Of a DNA stretch of 64,000 nt, positions 17,391 through 25,695 are shown one piece after another. Made by a program: the position numbers and the translations under genes. Under the pieces are notes generated by a model. The model was given only the letters and a program-made list of their open reading frames with translations, ran no database searches and had not been told where the DNA came from. This DNA comes from Myxococcota bacterium (lineage in GTDB: Bacteria > Myxococcota > B64-G9), in the NCBI GenBank assembly GCA_022710975.1, contig JAKLGA010000016.1:62001-126000 (forward strand). Reading direction: 5' to 3'. The number at the start of each line of letters is the position of its first letter. The first letter of the stretch is position 1.

Positions 17391-17419
17391 TTGCGCGCGG
17401 CGCGGAACCGCACGACAAT
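17391..17419 (+). promoter_or_regulatory. Promoter for the repeat protein at 17438
   Basis: TTGCGC (17391-17396), 17 bases, GACAAT (17414-17419), then a GGAGG ribosome site and ATG 17438. Confidence 0.45.
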
Positions 17420-17437
17420 CGCGGCCGGAGGTCACCC

Positions 17438-19798
17438 ATGCGCGCAGTCCACCTGGCGAAGGCCGCCGCCCTCCTGGGGCTGGCCGCCGCCCTGCCGGCG
17501 GGCCCGCTCCAGGCCCAGCCCGCGAGCCCGCCCATCGTGGCCGTGTTCGTGCTCGAGGACACCCGGCCGGCCAAGGTGCGGCTGAGCGAGCGCGAGCGCG
17601 TCGACCTCACCGCCTACCTGTCCAACGCCCTGGTCGAGGGCGGCGCCTACCGGGTGGTGCCCCCCGAGCGCCTGCGGGCCGTGCTGCTGGAGAAGAAGAA
17701 GGAGTCGTACCGCGCCTGCGTGGACGAGCGCTGCCAGATCGAGATCGGCCAGGAGGTGGCCGCACAGAAGACGCTGGTCACCCGGGTCATCCAGGTGGGC
17801 GCGCAGTGCGCCATCATCGGCACGCTCTTCGACCTCGAGCAGGCCGCCGCCGAGCGGGCCTCAACGCACAAGGGGGCCTGCGGCCGCGACAAGCTGTTCG
17901 AGGGCCTGGAGGCCCTGGCCAAGGGCCTGCAGGGCGGCGGCGCGAAGTCGGTCGCCGGCCTGCCGACGGAGGCCGACTCCCTGGAGGCCGAGCGGCTCTA
18001 CAAGGAGGGGCTGGCCGCGCTGGAGAAGGGCGACGCCGATCTCGCCCTGCAGCGCTTCCAGGCCGTGGAGCTCGCCGGCTTCGCCGACTGGCGCCTGGCC
18101 AACGACCTCTACCACCAGTGGGGCGAGGTCCACCGCAACCAGAAGAACGATCCGGCCAGGGCCCTGGAGAAGCTCCAGCGCTGCGTGGACGTGTCCCAGG
18201 ACCCGACCGAGTGGCCGGCCCCCTGGTGCGAGTACCTGCTCGGGACCCTGGCCTGGTCCCAGGGCAACACCGACCGCGCGATCGCGCTCTTCGAGTCGGC
18301 CTGGGCCCACCTGGGCAAGGCCGAGTGGGTCTACAAGAACGACGTCCTCCACAGCCTCGGCGAGGCGTACCGGATCGCCCGGAAGGATCAGGCCAAGGCG
18401 ATCGCCTTCCACCAGCAGGCGCTGGACGTGAGCCTGGACAAGACCGACTGGCCCGCGCCCTGGAGCCAGTACATCCTCGGGATCATCGCCTGGGAGCGGC
18501 AGGACGCGGACCGGGCCATCGCCCTCTACGGCCAGGCACTGACCCTGCTCGCCCCGCACTCCTGGGCCTACAAGAACGACGTGTACCACATGCTCGGCGA
18601 GGCCTACCGCGTCCTCAAGAAGGACCCGGCCAAGGCGGCCGAGTACCACCGGCAGGTGGTCGGCATCTCCGCCGATCCCACCGACTGGCCCGCCCCCTGG
18701 AGCCAGTACCTCCTGGGCGTCCTGGCCCAGGAGCGCGGGGACGCGGACGCGGCCATCGCGCTCTACGATCAGGCGCTCGGCTACCTGGCCCCGCACCTGC
18801 CGATCTACAAGAATGACGTCCTCTTCATGCTGGGCGAGGTCTACCGCAACCTCAAGAAGAACCCGGGCAAGGCCGCCGGGTACCACCAGCAGGCCGTGGC
18901 CATCTCCCCGGACAAGACCGAGTGGCCGGCTCCCTGGAGCCAGTACATCCTGGGGATCCTGGCCCAGGAGCGCGGGGACGCGGACGCGGCCATCGCGCTC
19001 TACGATCAGGCGCTCGTCTACCTGGCCCCCCACCCGCCCATCTACAAGAACGACGTCCTGTACATGCTCGGGGAGCTCCACCGCAACCTGAAGAAGGATC
19101 CCGCCAGGTCGGCCGAGTACTTCCAGCAGGCGGTGGACATCTCGCCGGACAAGACCGACTGGCCCGCCCCCTGGAGCCAGTACATGGCGGGGGTGGTCGC
19201 CCACGAGCAGGGCAACGCCGACCGGGCCATCGCCCTGTACAGCCAGGCGCTTGTCTACCTGGCCCCGCACCCGGGCATCTACAAGAACGACGTGCTCTTC
19301 AACCTGGGCGAGGTCTACCGCAACCTCAAGAAGGACCCGGGCAAGGCCGCCGAGTACCACCAGCAGGCCGTGGACGTGTCCCCGGACAAGACCGACTGGC
19401 CCACCCCCTGGAGCCAGTACATCCTGGGCTGGATGGCCTGGGAGCAGGACAACCCGGACCGGGCCATCACCCTGGAGACCCTGGCGCTCACCTACCTGGA
19501 GCCGCACCCGTGGATCTACAAGAACGACGTGCGCTGGGTGATCGGTGAGGCCTACCGCGACGGGAAGCACGATCCGGCCGGCGCCCTGCCCCACTACCAG
19601 GCCTGCGTCACGATCTCCCAGGATCTGGCCGACTGGCCGGCCTACTGGTGCCTGCTGCGCCAGGCCGAGATCCTGCGCGACCGGGGCCAGAAGGGCCTGG
19701 CGGCCGAGCAGCTGCTGCGCGCCGAGACCGCGGGCAAGGCCGAGCCCGGCTTCCTCCAGGAGGTCGACCGGGTGCTACGCGCCTCCGGGATGCGCTGA
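17438..19798 (+). CDS. Secreted protein with 79-residue tandem TPR-like repeats
   Basis: The 786-aa protein (ATG 17438 after GGAGG) has a signal peptide. Residues about 30-165 form a small domain with C-V-D-E-R-C-Q-I-E-I-G and C-A-I-I-G-T-L-F-D-L, shared with the C-terminus of the lipoprotein at 34048. Residues about 258-750 are six near-identical 79-aa repeats plus a degenerate seventh, each about two TPR units, marked by D-K-T-D-W-P-A-P-W-S-Q-Y and Y-K-N-D-V-L-x-x-L-G-E. Such arrays form protein-binding superhelices. Repeat identity suggests recent expansion. Location is periplasm or outside. Confidence 0.85.
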   Translation: MRAVHLAKAAALLGLAAALPAGPLQAQPASPPIVAVFVLEDTRPAKVRLSERERVDLTAYLSNALVEGGAYRVVPPERLRAVLLEKKKESYRACVDERCQIEIGQEVAAQKTLVTRVIQVGAQCAIIGTLFDLEQAAAERASTHKGACGRDKLFEGLEALAKGLQGGGAKSVAGLPTEADSLEAERLYKEGLAALEKGDADLALQRFQAVELAGFADWRLANDLYHQWGEVHRNQKNDPARALEKLQRCVDVSQDPTEWPAPWCEYLLGTLAWSQGNTDRAIALFESAWAHLGKAEWVYKNDVLHSLGEAYRIARKDQAKAIAFHQQALDVSLDKTDWPAPWSQYILGIIAWERQDADRAIALYGQALTLLAPHSWAYKNDVYHMLGEAYRVLKKDPAKAAEYHRQVVGISADPTDWPAPWSQYLLGVLAQERGDADAAIALYDQALGYLAPHLPIYKNDVLFMLGEVYRNLKKNPGKAAGYHQQAVAISPDKTEWPAPWSQYILGILAQERGDADAAIALYDQALVYLAPHPPIYKNDVLYMLGELHRNLKKDPARSAEYFQQAVDISPDKTDWPAPWSQYMAGVVAHEQGNADRAIALYSQALVYLAPHPGIYKNDVLFNLGEVYRNLKKDPGKAAEYHQQAVDVSPDKTDWPTPWSQYILGWMAWEQDNPDRAITLETLALTYLEPHPWIYKNDVRWVIGEAYRDGKHDPAGALPHYQACVTISQDLADWPAYWCLLRQAEILRDRGQKGLAAEQLLRAETAGKAEPGFLQEVDRVLRASGMR
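18211..19650 (+). repeat. 237-bp coding tandem repeat (six full copies plus one partial)
   Basis: The period is exact: the codon preceding T-D-W-P-A-P-W begins at 18440 in one copy and at 18677 in the next, 237 bases apart. The copies are highly similar at DNA level, so slippage or recombination can change copy number. It lies wholly inside the gene at 17438. Confidence 0.85.
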
Positions 19799-19817
19799 CC
19801 TCCCCGCCACTGCTTTC

Positions 19818-19832
19818 AGGTGCCTGGCACCT
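19818..19832. repeat. Perfect palindrome AGGTGCCTGGCACCT, left flank of immunity pair
   Basis: This 15-base palindrome lies 64 bp downstream of the Imm49 gene end. Its inner 11 bases, TGCCTGGCACC, recur on the other side of the two immunity genes at 21373-21383. Motifs of this kind occur as dispersed intergenic repeats in many proteobacteria (known from general experience). The flanking position suggests a cassette boundary or insertion scar. Confidence 0.6.
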
Positions 19833-19895
19833 TCGAGTGTCCCTCGATGAACTGCCCTGGGCGATCCACACACGCGAGGCATGCCAACGCTGGCG

Positions 19896-20714
19896 CTACT
19901 CGTGGGTGTAGGAGACGTGCGGGAAGCCGCGCGACTGGAACGCGCCGAAGACACCCGCCCGCGCCAGGGGCGGGCAAGCGGGAAACGAGCCCTGGACGTC
20001 GATCCGGCGCCTCTCGGCCAGGGCGAGCAAGGCCAGGGCCTCCACCGAAACCCAACGATTGGGGAGGAAGGGCAGCTCCTCCGCCAGGACCGAGCCCGCC
20101 TCCGGATCGGCCATGGCCCGCGCCTTCTCGCCCTCGGTCACCAGCAGCGACCGGAGCGCGGCGGCGACCGCCTCGGGGGCGCGGCCGACGAAGCTCCGGG
20201 CCACCTCCAGGCGCGGGTCCGGAGCGCCCTCCAGGACCCGCTCCCACCTCGCGAGCAGGGTGACGAGATCGTCTCGGGGCTCGAGGAGCGAGCGCCGGAC
20301 GAAGGCGGCGTAGCAGAAGTCATCCTCGTACTCCTCACCCTGCGTCCATTCGGCTGACGCCAGCTCGAAGAGCTCGCGGGCCAGGCTCCACTGCCGGGCG
20401 GCCAGGGCGTCGAGCACCGGCTCGAGCAGGCTCGCTCGCCGATGACGGGGATCGCCGCCGCCCGCTGCCTGCGCCGCCTGCAGGTAGAAGCGACGGGTCA
20501 GGGCCGACTGGATGAGGTAGTGGAAGAACCCGTCCGCGTCCGCGTCCGCGGACAGCCTGCAGATGCCGAGCGCGCGGTAGTGCCTCGACAGCTCCCCGAG
20601 CTCCTCGGCCGCCTCGAGGGGGTCGCCCCGGGTCTCGACCACCTCGGTGAAGAAGTCGACGTAGCCCAGGAGCTCGGTCTCGAGAGCGGCGGGCGTGACG
20701 GGCGCGGTGGGCAC
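19896..20714 (-). CDS. Imm49-family immunity protein
   Basis: The 272-aa cytoplasmic, helical protein starts with GTG 20714, 12 bp after the Imm11 gene. The middle part, W-T-Q-G-E-E-Y-E-D-D-F-C-Y followed by L-L-A-R-W-E-R-V-L-E-G-A-P-D-P-R-L, fits the Imm49 family of polymorphic-toxin immunity proteins. Family members neutralise a co-encoded toxin by binding it. No toxin gene is visible on either side, so it would protect against toxins from kin or competitors. The assignment rests on remembered family pattern. Confidence 0.72.
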   Translation of the reverse strand: MPTAPVTPAALETELLGYVDFFTEVVETRGDPLEAAEELGELSRHYRALGICRLSADADADGFFHYLIQSALTRRFYLQAAQAAGGGDPRHRRASLLEPVLDALAARQWSLARELFELASAEWTQGEEYEDDFCYAAFVRRSLLEPRDDLVTLLARWERVLEGAPDPRLEVARSFVGRAPEAVAAALRSLLVTEGEKARAMADPEAGSVLAEELPFLPNRWVSVEALALLALAERRRIDVQGSFPACPPLARAGVFGAFQSRGFPHVSYTHE

Positions 20715-20726
20715 GTGGGGACAACC

Positions 20727-21317
20727 TCACCAGAAGTTGTCGTAGCCTTCGAGATCGCAGAACTTGATGCCGGTGAAGCCGCCTCTCTCGATCTTGGCGA
20801 CCGCGTCGCTGCGGCAGAGGATCCGATCCTTGTACTGCGCCGCCCGGAAGATCAGCCGGTCGGAGCCGATCCGCTTCGCGTCCAGCACCAGCTTCTCCAT
20901 CGTGTTGTACTGGTCGGGCATCAACTTGCTCTTCTCGCCGACCGTCCTGGTTTCGTCGACACAGGCTGGAGCGTCGATCTGATGAACGATGAAGAACGGG
21001 GCGCTCTCCCTCCGCCCCTTGTGATTGAGGATGGCGACGGGGTGAACCTCGTTGTGGGCCAGGAGGTCCTCCCCGACGAGGAAGTCTCTCAGCGCCTCGG
21101 ATACGAGGAAGAACCCGTCGTTGTTCGAGAGGACGTCGGCCAGCTTGATGTCCCTGGGGAAGTCGGCGCTCATCTGGAACGCGGCGTCCTCGGGGAAGTG
21201 GCCGGCCTGCGGCTCGCCCTGGTGCATCCTCGCCCAGTTCGGGACATTCCTTATCGCGCCCAGGCGGCACACACCCTTGGGCGTGACGATCTCGCCGATC
21301 AGATAACGACGCTTCAT
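20727..21317 (-). CDS. Imm11-family immunity protein (MXAN_0049-like)
   Basis: The 196-aa protein starts at ATG 21317 after GGAGGAAGAAG. The C-terminal half follows the Imm11/DUF1629 pattern: D-G-F-F-L-V-S-E-A-L-R-D-F-L, H-P-V-A-I-L-N-H-K-G-R, F-F-I-V-H-Q-I, R-L-I-F-R-A, and the closing I-E-R-G-G-F-T-G-I-K-F-C-D-L. Imm11 proteins in myxobacteria protect against contact-delivered nuclease-type toxins. Here it heads a two-gene unit with Imm49 and has its own promoter. No toxin is encoded nearby. Confidence 0.75.
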   Translation of the reverse strand: MKRRYLIGEIVTPKGVCRLGAIRNVPNWARMHQGEPQAGHFPEDAAFQMSADFPRDIKLADVLSNNDGFFLVSEALRDFLVGEDLLAHNEVHPVAILNHKGRRESAPFFIVHQIDAPACVDETRTVGEKSKLMPDQYNTMEKLVLDAKRIGSDRLIFRAAQYKDRILCRSDAVAKIERGGFTGIKFCDLEGYDNFW

Positions 21318-21372
21318 CTTCTTCCTCCGCGCGTGAGTCCCGGGTCCATGAGGAGCGGTCCCCACGCGCAGA

Positions 21373-21383
21373 TGCCTGGCACC
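21373..21383. repeat. TGCCTGGCACC motif, right flank of immunity pair
   Basis: Identical over 11 bases to the centre of the palindrome at 19818-19832, about 1.55 kb away, with both immunity genes in between. It also sits about where the Imm11 transcript should start, so an operator function is an alternative to a mobile-cassette scar. Confidence 0.55.
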
Positions 21384-21390
21384 CACGGAA

Positions 21391-21419
21391 ACGTAACACC
21401 GGGGCGGGAGGGGGCTCAA
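21391..21419 (-). promoter_or_regulatory. Promoter for the immunity gene pair
   Basis: On the minus strand TTGAGC (21414-21419), 17 bases, TTACGT (21391-21396). Transcription would begin near 21384, immediately next to the TGCCTGGCACC motif, leaving a leader of about 65 bases before the ATG at 21317. Confidence 0.4.
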
Positions 21420-21543
21420 GCGACTGGGCGTTGGCTGGTCACGCGGGTGCGGATCGCCCGTCCCTGTCTGGCGGAATGGAAGTGTGCTAGATTCCGGCGC
21501 GAGCGCAGGAGGCCCTCTGCCCGACACCCCGGACACCCCCGAC

Positions 21544-22608
21544 ATGCTCGCCCGCTACGGCTGGGACGCGGCCTGGGAGGCGGTCTTCGCCGAGCACCGC
21601 GCGGCCGGCCGGACCCCGGGCCGGGTGGTGCGCGAGGATCGCGGCGCCTTCAGGGTGCGCACGCCCGCGGGCGAGCGCGTGGCGCACCTGCCCGGCCGGC
21701 GCCGCATCGAGGTGACCTCCCCCCTGGAGCTGCCGGCCGTGGGCGACTGGCTGGCGCTGGCGCCTGAGGTCGAGGGGACGGAGGCGCGCATCGCGGCCGT
21801 GCTGCCCCGGCGCACCAGCCTGGTGCGCCGGGCCGCGGGCAGCGACACCGGGCTGCAGGTGGTGGCCGCCAACGTGGAGCGCGTCTTCCTGGTGTCCGGC
21901 CTGGACGAGGAGTTCAACCCCCGGCGGGTCGAGCGGATGCTGTCGCTCGCCCGGCTGAACGGCGTGGGCGCGGTCATCCTGCTCAACAAGGCCGACCTGT
22001 GCCCGGACCCGCAGGCGGCGCTCGCCTGCATGCGCGAGCTCGCCCCCGGGGTGCCGATCGTGTGCCTGTCCGCGCTGGCGGACGACTGCGGCGCGCGCCT
22101 GGGCGCCTTCCTGGCCCCGGGCCAGACCGCGGTGCTGCTGGGCGCCTCGGGCGTGGGCAAGTCCACCCTCATCAACCGCCTGCTGGGCGAGGCGGTGCAG
22201 GTCACCCAGCCGGTGCGGGCCAGGGACGCCAAGGGCCGGCACGCCACCACCCGGCGGGAGCTGTTCGGGCTGCCCGCGGGCGGCCTGCTGATCGACACCC
22301 CGGGCCTGCGCGAGGTGGGGCTGTGGGCCGAGACCGAGGAGCTGCAGGCCACCTTCGAGGATCTCGAGGCCCTGGCCGCGAGCTGCCGCTTCCGCGACTG
22401 CCGCCACCAGGACGAGCCCGGCTGCGCCGTGCGGGCCGCGGCCGACCAGGGCCGCCTGGAGCCCGGCCGCCTGGACGCCTTCCTGCGCATGTCTCGCGAG
22501 CTCGAGGAGCTGGAGCAGAAGCGCAGCCGGGCCGGGGAGAAGGCCCGCGGCCGCGAGCTGGCCAGCCGGCTGAAGGCCTACCGCCGGGTGAAGCCCAAGG
22601 GGCACTAG
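21544..22608 (+). CDS. rsgA: Ribosome small-subunit GTPase RsgA
   Basis: The 354-aa (from ATG) circularly permuted GTPase assists late 30S maturation. It shows the OB-fold N-terminus, N-K-A-D-L (G4) before the Walker A G-A-S-G-V-G-K-S (G1), then D-T-P-G-L (G3), and the C-terminal zinc knuckle C-R-F-R-D-C-R-H-Q-D-E-P-G-C. The start is uncertain: ATG 21544 has no ribosome site, while an AGGAGG at 21508-21513 sits before an in-frame CTG at 21517. A TAGATT -10-like box at 21488 argues against the upstream GTG at 21484. It is convergent with the extended DarP gene. Confidence 0.93.
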   Translation: MLARYGWDAAWEAVFAEHRAAGRTPGRVVREDRGAFRVRTPAGERVAHLPGRRRIEVTSPLELPAVGDWLALAPEVEGTEARIAAVLPRRTSLVRRAAGSDTGLQVVAANVERVFLVSGLDEEFNPRRVERMLSLARLNGVGAVILLNKADLCPDPQAALACMRELAPGVPIVCLSALADDCGARLGAFLAPGQTAVLLGASGVGKSTLINRLLGEAVQVTQPVRARDAKGRHATTRRELFGLPAGGLLIDTPGLREVGLWAETEELQATFEDLEALAASCRFRDCRHQDEPGCAVRAAADQGRLEPGRLDAFLRMSRELEELEQKRSRAGEKARGRELASRLKAYRRVKPKGH

Positions 22609-22742
22609 CGATTCGAGCCCGGGGAAGCGGGCTCGAATTTCCAGCAATTCAAGCCCGCTTCCCAGGGCGAAGAATCGCTTGTCCCGTGGCGCGCAGCGAC
22701 ACGGGGCTAGCGATTCGAGCCCGCGCAGCGACACGGGGCTAG
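22605..22742. repeat. Shuffled direct repeats between rsgA and the darP-like gene
   Basis: GCGCAGCGACACGGGGCTAG occurs at 22691-22710 and again at 22723-22742. CTAGCGATTCGAGCCCG occurs at 22605-22621 (overlapping the rsgA stop) and 22707-22722/23. A related ATTCAAGCCCGCTTCCC lies between. This looks like local duplication around the gene ends. Confidence 0.7.
22611..22640 (+). terminator. Hairpin after rsgA
   Basis: ATTCGAGCCCG (22611-22621) and CGGGCTCGAAT (22628-22638) form a perfect 11-bp stem with a 6-base loop just after the rsgA stop codon, followed by only two further T. It is probably a weak or Rho-assisted terminator for the convergent genes. Confidence 0.55.
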
Positions 22743-22746
22743 AGGC

Positions 22747-23733
22747 TCAGTCCATGCCGGACTGCTCGAGCAGGGCGCGCAGGTAGCGGAACAGCGCCCG
22801 CGAGCCGCGCGGGGGCTTGTCCGCGGCCGCCTCCGCCCGGGCCTGGCCGGTGAGATCGGACAGGTGGTCGAGGTCCACGGCCGGGCACACGTCCAGGATC
22901 TCCTGCAGCACGTGCTCGTCCCCGGCCACCAGCTCGTTGCGCCAGCGGTCGATGCGCTGCAGGCGATCCACCTCGCGGGCGTTCTCCTCGTCCCGGCCCT
23001 CGAAGTAGTCGCGCAGCGGCGCGGTGTCGATCGAGCGCATCAGCCGCCCGATGAACTGGAGCTGGCGCCGCTGGGCCTCGCGCTTGAGGCGCTTGGCGAG
23101 CAGCAGGGCCTCCGCCAGCTCCTCGGGCAGCTCGAGCCGGGCCAGCTCCTCGGGGGACAGCGCGAGCAGCCGCACCCCCAGCTTCTGCGCGTCCTGGGCG
23201 CGGACCTTGCGCTCCTTGCGCCCGCGGCCGGCCTCCTCGGCCTCCTGCGGCGGGCCCGGCGCGTCCGCCTGCGCGCCCTCCTCCTCCGGCCCGGCGGCGG
23301 CGGGGCGCAGATCCCGCCCTCGCCCGCACAGCTCCGCGCCCTGCGTGTCGAAGCGCACCTCGTCCACCCGCCACAGCTCGTAGCGCGGCAGCGGCCCGCG
23401 CCCGGGGGCCGGCAGCCCGGCCAGCAGGCGCTCGAGCAGCCGCTGCCCCAGCCCGGCCTCGCGCACCAGGGCCGAGAGCAGGGCGGGCTCCTCCCGCAGC
23501 AGGGCGGCGGCCGGGGGCCAGCCCCTCCGCTGCAGCTCGTGCTCGGCCGCGCCGTACACGTCGCCCGTGCTCCGGGCCTGCTCGGCCAGCGCCCGGAGCT
23601 CCTCCTCCAGGGGCGCCGACAGCTCCTCGCGGCTGGCCGCCAGCCTGAAGCAGACGCCCGCCGCTGCCTTGACCGGACCGCCCAGCCGGGCCGCGCCGAG
23701 CTCCACCTCGTGCCCGTCGATGGATAGCCTCAT
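22747..23733 (-). CDS. DarP (YjgA)-like protein with extra N-terminal domain
   Basis: The 328-aa protein carries at residues about 185-325 the DUF615/DarP pattern: D-A-Q-K-L-G-V-R-L-L-A-L-S, then a Leu/Glu-rich helix, R-R-Q-L-Q-F-I-G-R-L-M-R, and R-W-R-N-E-L near the end. E. coli DarP, which promotes late 50S assembly, is only about 180 aa and consists of this part. The first 150 residues here form an unrelated helical domain, and residues 150-180 are a charged, low-complexity linker. It is convergent with rsgA. The start is ATG 23733 without an obvious ribosome site; no in-frame ATG fits better. Confidence 0.75.
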   Translation of the reverse strand: MRLSIDGHEVELGAARLGGPVKAAAGVCFRLAASREELSAPLEEELRALAEQARSTGDVYGAAEHELQRRGWPPAAALLREEPALLSALVREAGLGQRLLERLLAGLPAPGRGPLPRYELWRVDEVRFDTQGAELCGRGRDLRPAAAGPEEEGAQADAPGPPQEAEEAGRGRKERKVRAQDAQKLGVRLLALSPEELARLELPEELAEALLLAKRLKREAQRRQLQFIGRLMRSIDTAPLRDYFEGRDEENAREVDRLQRIDRWRNELVAGDEHVLQEILDVCPAVDLDHLSDLTGQARAEAAADKPPRGSRALFRYLRALLEQSGMD

Positions 23734-23780
23734 GCGCGCATCATGCGACAGGCGGCCCTCCCGGGGCAAGCGCGCGGGGC

Positions 23781-24536
23781 TCAGAAGGAGGCGCAGGCCT
23801 CGGGCCGGAAGTCCAGGCTGTGGGTCACGCCCAGGAGCGCGTCCCCGTCGAAGGCCGGCACCGCCGCCTCCCAGACGTGGTCCGCGCCGTCGGCGCAGGC
23901 GCCGTCCCCGTCCACGTCGGCGTAGTAGTCCACCCGGTAGTCGTGCCCGGGCTCGAGCTCCCCGGGCAGGAGCACGCGGAAGGCGCCGCCGGCCACCGCG
24001 TCGCTGCCGCTCGCCACCACCTCGCCGCGATCCGCGCGCACCAGGGCCGCGAACACGGTCTGGCCCTCGTGCGGGCCGAACCCACTGCCCTCGAAGGTGA
24101 GATCGAACTTGCGCGCCTCGTCCGCGAAGCTCGCGCAGGCCTCCGCGGCGAAGGGCAGCAGGTGGTCGGTCTCCAGGAGCTCGTCCCCGTCGACGCCGGA
24201 CAGGGTCAGGCGGTAGACGTGATCGTCGGTCGGCTCGCACTCCCCGTTCTCGTTCTCGTCCGCGTAGAAGTCGACGCTGTAGTCCTGGTCCGCCTCGAGC
24301 AGCCCGGGGAAGCTCAGCTCGAAGGCCCCGGCCTGGACCACGACCACCTCGCGGGCGAGCACCCCCACGCCCGTGTGCACCAGGGCCACGTGCAGCTCCT
24401 CGCCCTCGTGGGAGTCGAAGCCGGTCCCGCGGAAGGTGAGGTCGAAGGTCCGATCGGACAGGCCGTCGCCGCCTCCGCAGGCGAGTGGCGCGAGCGCCAC
24501 GAGCAGGGCAGACCACACCACGAAACGCGAGTGCAT
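23781..24536 (-). CDS. Lipoprotein with internally duplicated domain
   Basis: The 251-aa protein has a leader ending in L-A-P-L-A-C near residue 20, then two tandem copies of one domain of about 105-110 aa. Each begins F-D-L-T-F-x-G-x-G-F-x-x-H-E-G, has a D-Y-x-V-D-(F/Y)-Y-A-D acidic motif followed by G-x-C, and ends with E-A-C-A-S-F. The D-x-D/N-rich loops (ADENENGEC, ADVDGDGAC) could bind calcium. It is preceded by AAGGAGGATGTC. Surface exposure is likely; no function is assigned. Confidence 0.8.
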   Translation of the reverse strand: MHSRFVVWSALLVALAPLACGGGDGLSDRTFDLTFRGTGFDSHEGEELHVALVHTGVGVLAREVVVVQAGAFELSFPGLLEADQDYSVDFYADENENGECEPTDDHVYRLTLSGVDGDELLETDHLLPFAAEACASFADEARKFDLTFEGSGFGPHEGQTVFAALVRADRGEVVASGSDAVAGGAFRVLLPGELEPGHDYRVDYYADVDGDGACADGADHVWEAAVPAFDGDALLGVTHSLDFRPEACASF

Positions 24537-24644
24537 GACATCCTCCTTGGATGGCGAGGCCGGTCCCCGGCCCTCTGGGGCTGTGGTCGCCCGGCGGGCG
24601 CTTCCCCTTTCAGGGAGGCGCGCCGCCGCTCGGGTGGGGCACGT

Positions 24645-25613
24645 CTAGGGCTTCTCGGCCGGGGCCTGCAGCGAGGACACGGAGCCGGTGGCGGTGACCT
24701 CGGCCGTGTAGGACTGGCCCGCCTTGTAGAACTGCCAGCGCTGGGCGTCCGGCGCCACCCACTCGCGGGTGTCGCCGTCGGGGCTCTTCAGCAGCACCTT
24801 GAGCACCTCCTTGCGGCCGGCCTCGCGCTCCTTCTCCCGCAGCGTCACCGGGGGCCACTGCGGGTTGAAGTCGGTGCCCGCGGCCCGCTCGGTGCGCTCG
24901 TGTTTCCAGCGCTCCACCTCGTAGCTCACCTTGGTGGCGTAGACCGGCCGCTCCTCGTAGATCGGCCGATCCTCGTACACGTCCTCGAAGTAGCCGTTGC
25001 CGAGGTCCTTCTGGCCGGTCTTGACCCGCTCGGTGCCCTGCTGGACGCGGTCCTTGTGGTGCACCTCCTGGCGGCTCCCGAGGACGCGCGCGCCGCTCGG
25101 CACCTCGGCCTGCCAGGCCTCCTCGCGCACCCACTGGTGGCGCTCCACCTCGATGGTGCGCTCCCACTGGTGCCCGCTGACCTGCAGTGTCTCCGCGTGC
25201 GTGCGGAAGAAGAAGAACCACACGCCCAGGGCGATCGCGAGCAGCACACCCAGGATGATGAACAGCGGGCCCTTGCCCCGGCGGGGCGCGGGCGCGGGCG
25301 CGGGCTTCACCGGCTGGTTGGGCACGACCCTCACCTGCCGGGCGCCCGCCGCGGCGTCCTGGGCCCCGCCGCAGCCCTTGCACTTCGTCAGCGCCGCGGG
25401 GTTGTCCGCGCCGCAGAAGCCGCAGTGCCAGTCGGGCGCCGCGCGGGCCTTCTGCAGCGCGGCCTGGTCGGTGACCTCGGCCGCGCCCTCGGGCACATAG
25501 AACTGCACGTCCTTGTCCCGCGGGGCACCGCAGCCGGTGCACCTCCCCTCGGGGCCCGGGATGCCCTTCTTGCTGCAGTAGGGGCAGTCCCACACACCTT
25601 GCCGGATGGCCAT
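24645..25613 (-). CDS. Membrane protein with two zinc fingers
   Basis: The 322-aa protein starts with two small zinc fingers of the RanBP2-like kind: C-P-Y-C ... C-T-G-C at residues about 10-28, and C-G-F-C-x-x-x-N-x-A-x-x-x-x-C-x-x-C at about 65-82. A Pro/Ala linker follows, one transmembrane helix at about 113-136, and a 185-residue extracytoplasmic part rich in Trp, Glu and Tyr. The zinc fingers would be cytoplasmic (N-in topology). Similar proteins are seen in delta-proteobacterial genomes without known function. Confidence 0.78.
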   Translation of the reverse strand: MAIRQGVWDCPYCSKKGIPGPEGRCTGCGAPRDKDVQFYVPEGAAEVTDQAALQKARAAPDWHCGFCGADNPAALTKCKGCGGAQDAAAGARQVRVVPNQPVKPAPAPAPRRGKGPLFIILGVLLAIALGVWFFFFRTHAETLQVSGHQWERTIEVERHQWVREEAWQAEVPSGARVLGSRQEVHHKDRVQQGTERVKTGQKDLGNGYFEDVYEDRPIYEERPVYATKVSYEVERWKHERTERAAGTDFNPQWPPVTLREKEREAGRKEVLKVLLKSPDGDTREWVAPDAQRWQFYKAGQSYTAEVTATGSVSSLQAPAEKP

Positions 25614-25695
25614 GCGCGCATTCCTCCTGGCTGTCCTTCCGGGGTCATGATACTACGGGGCGCGCGGGAGCGCGACAACGGCAAGGAGGTCCGGC

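Noticed and set aside
19799-21543. A toxin partner for Imm49/Imm11
   Set aside because: No frame in the flanks shows toxin domains (AHH, HNH, RHS-like) or enough length; the pair is orphan within this window.
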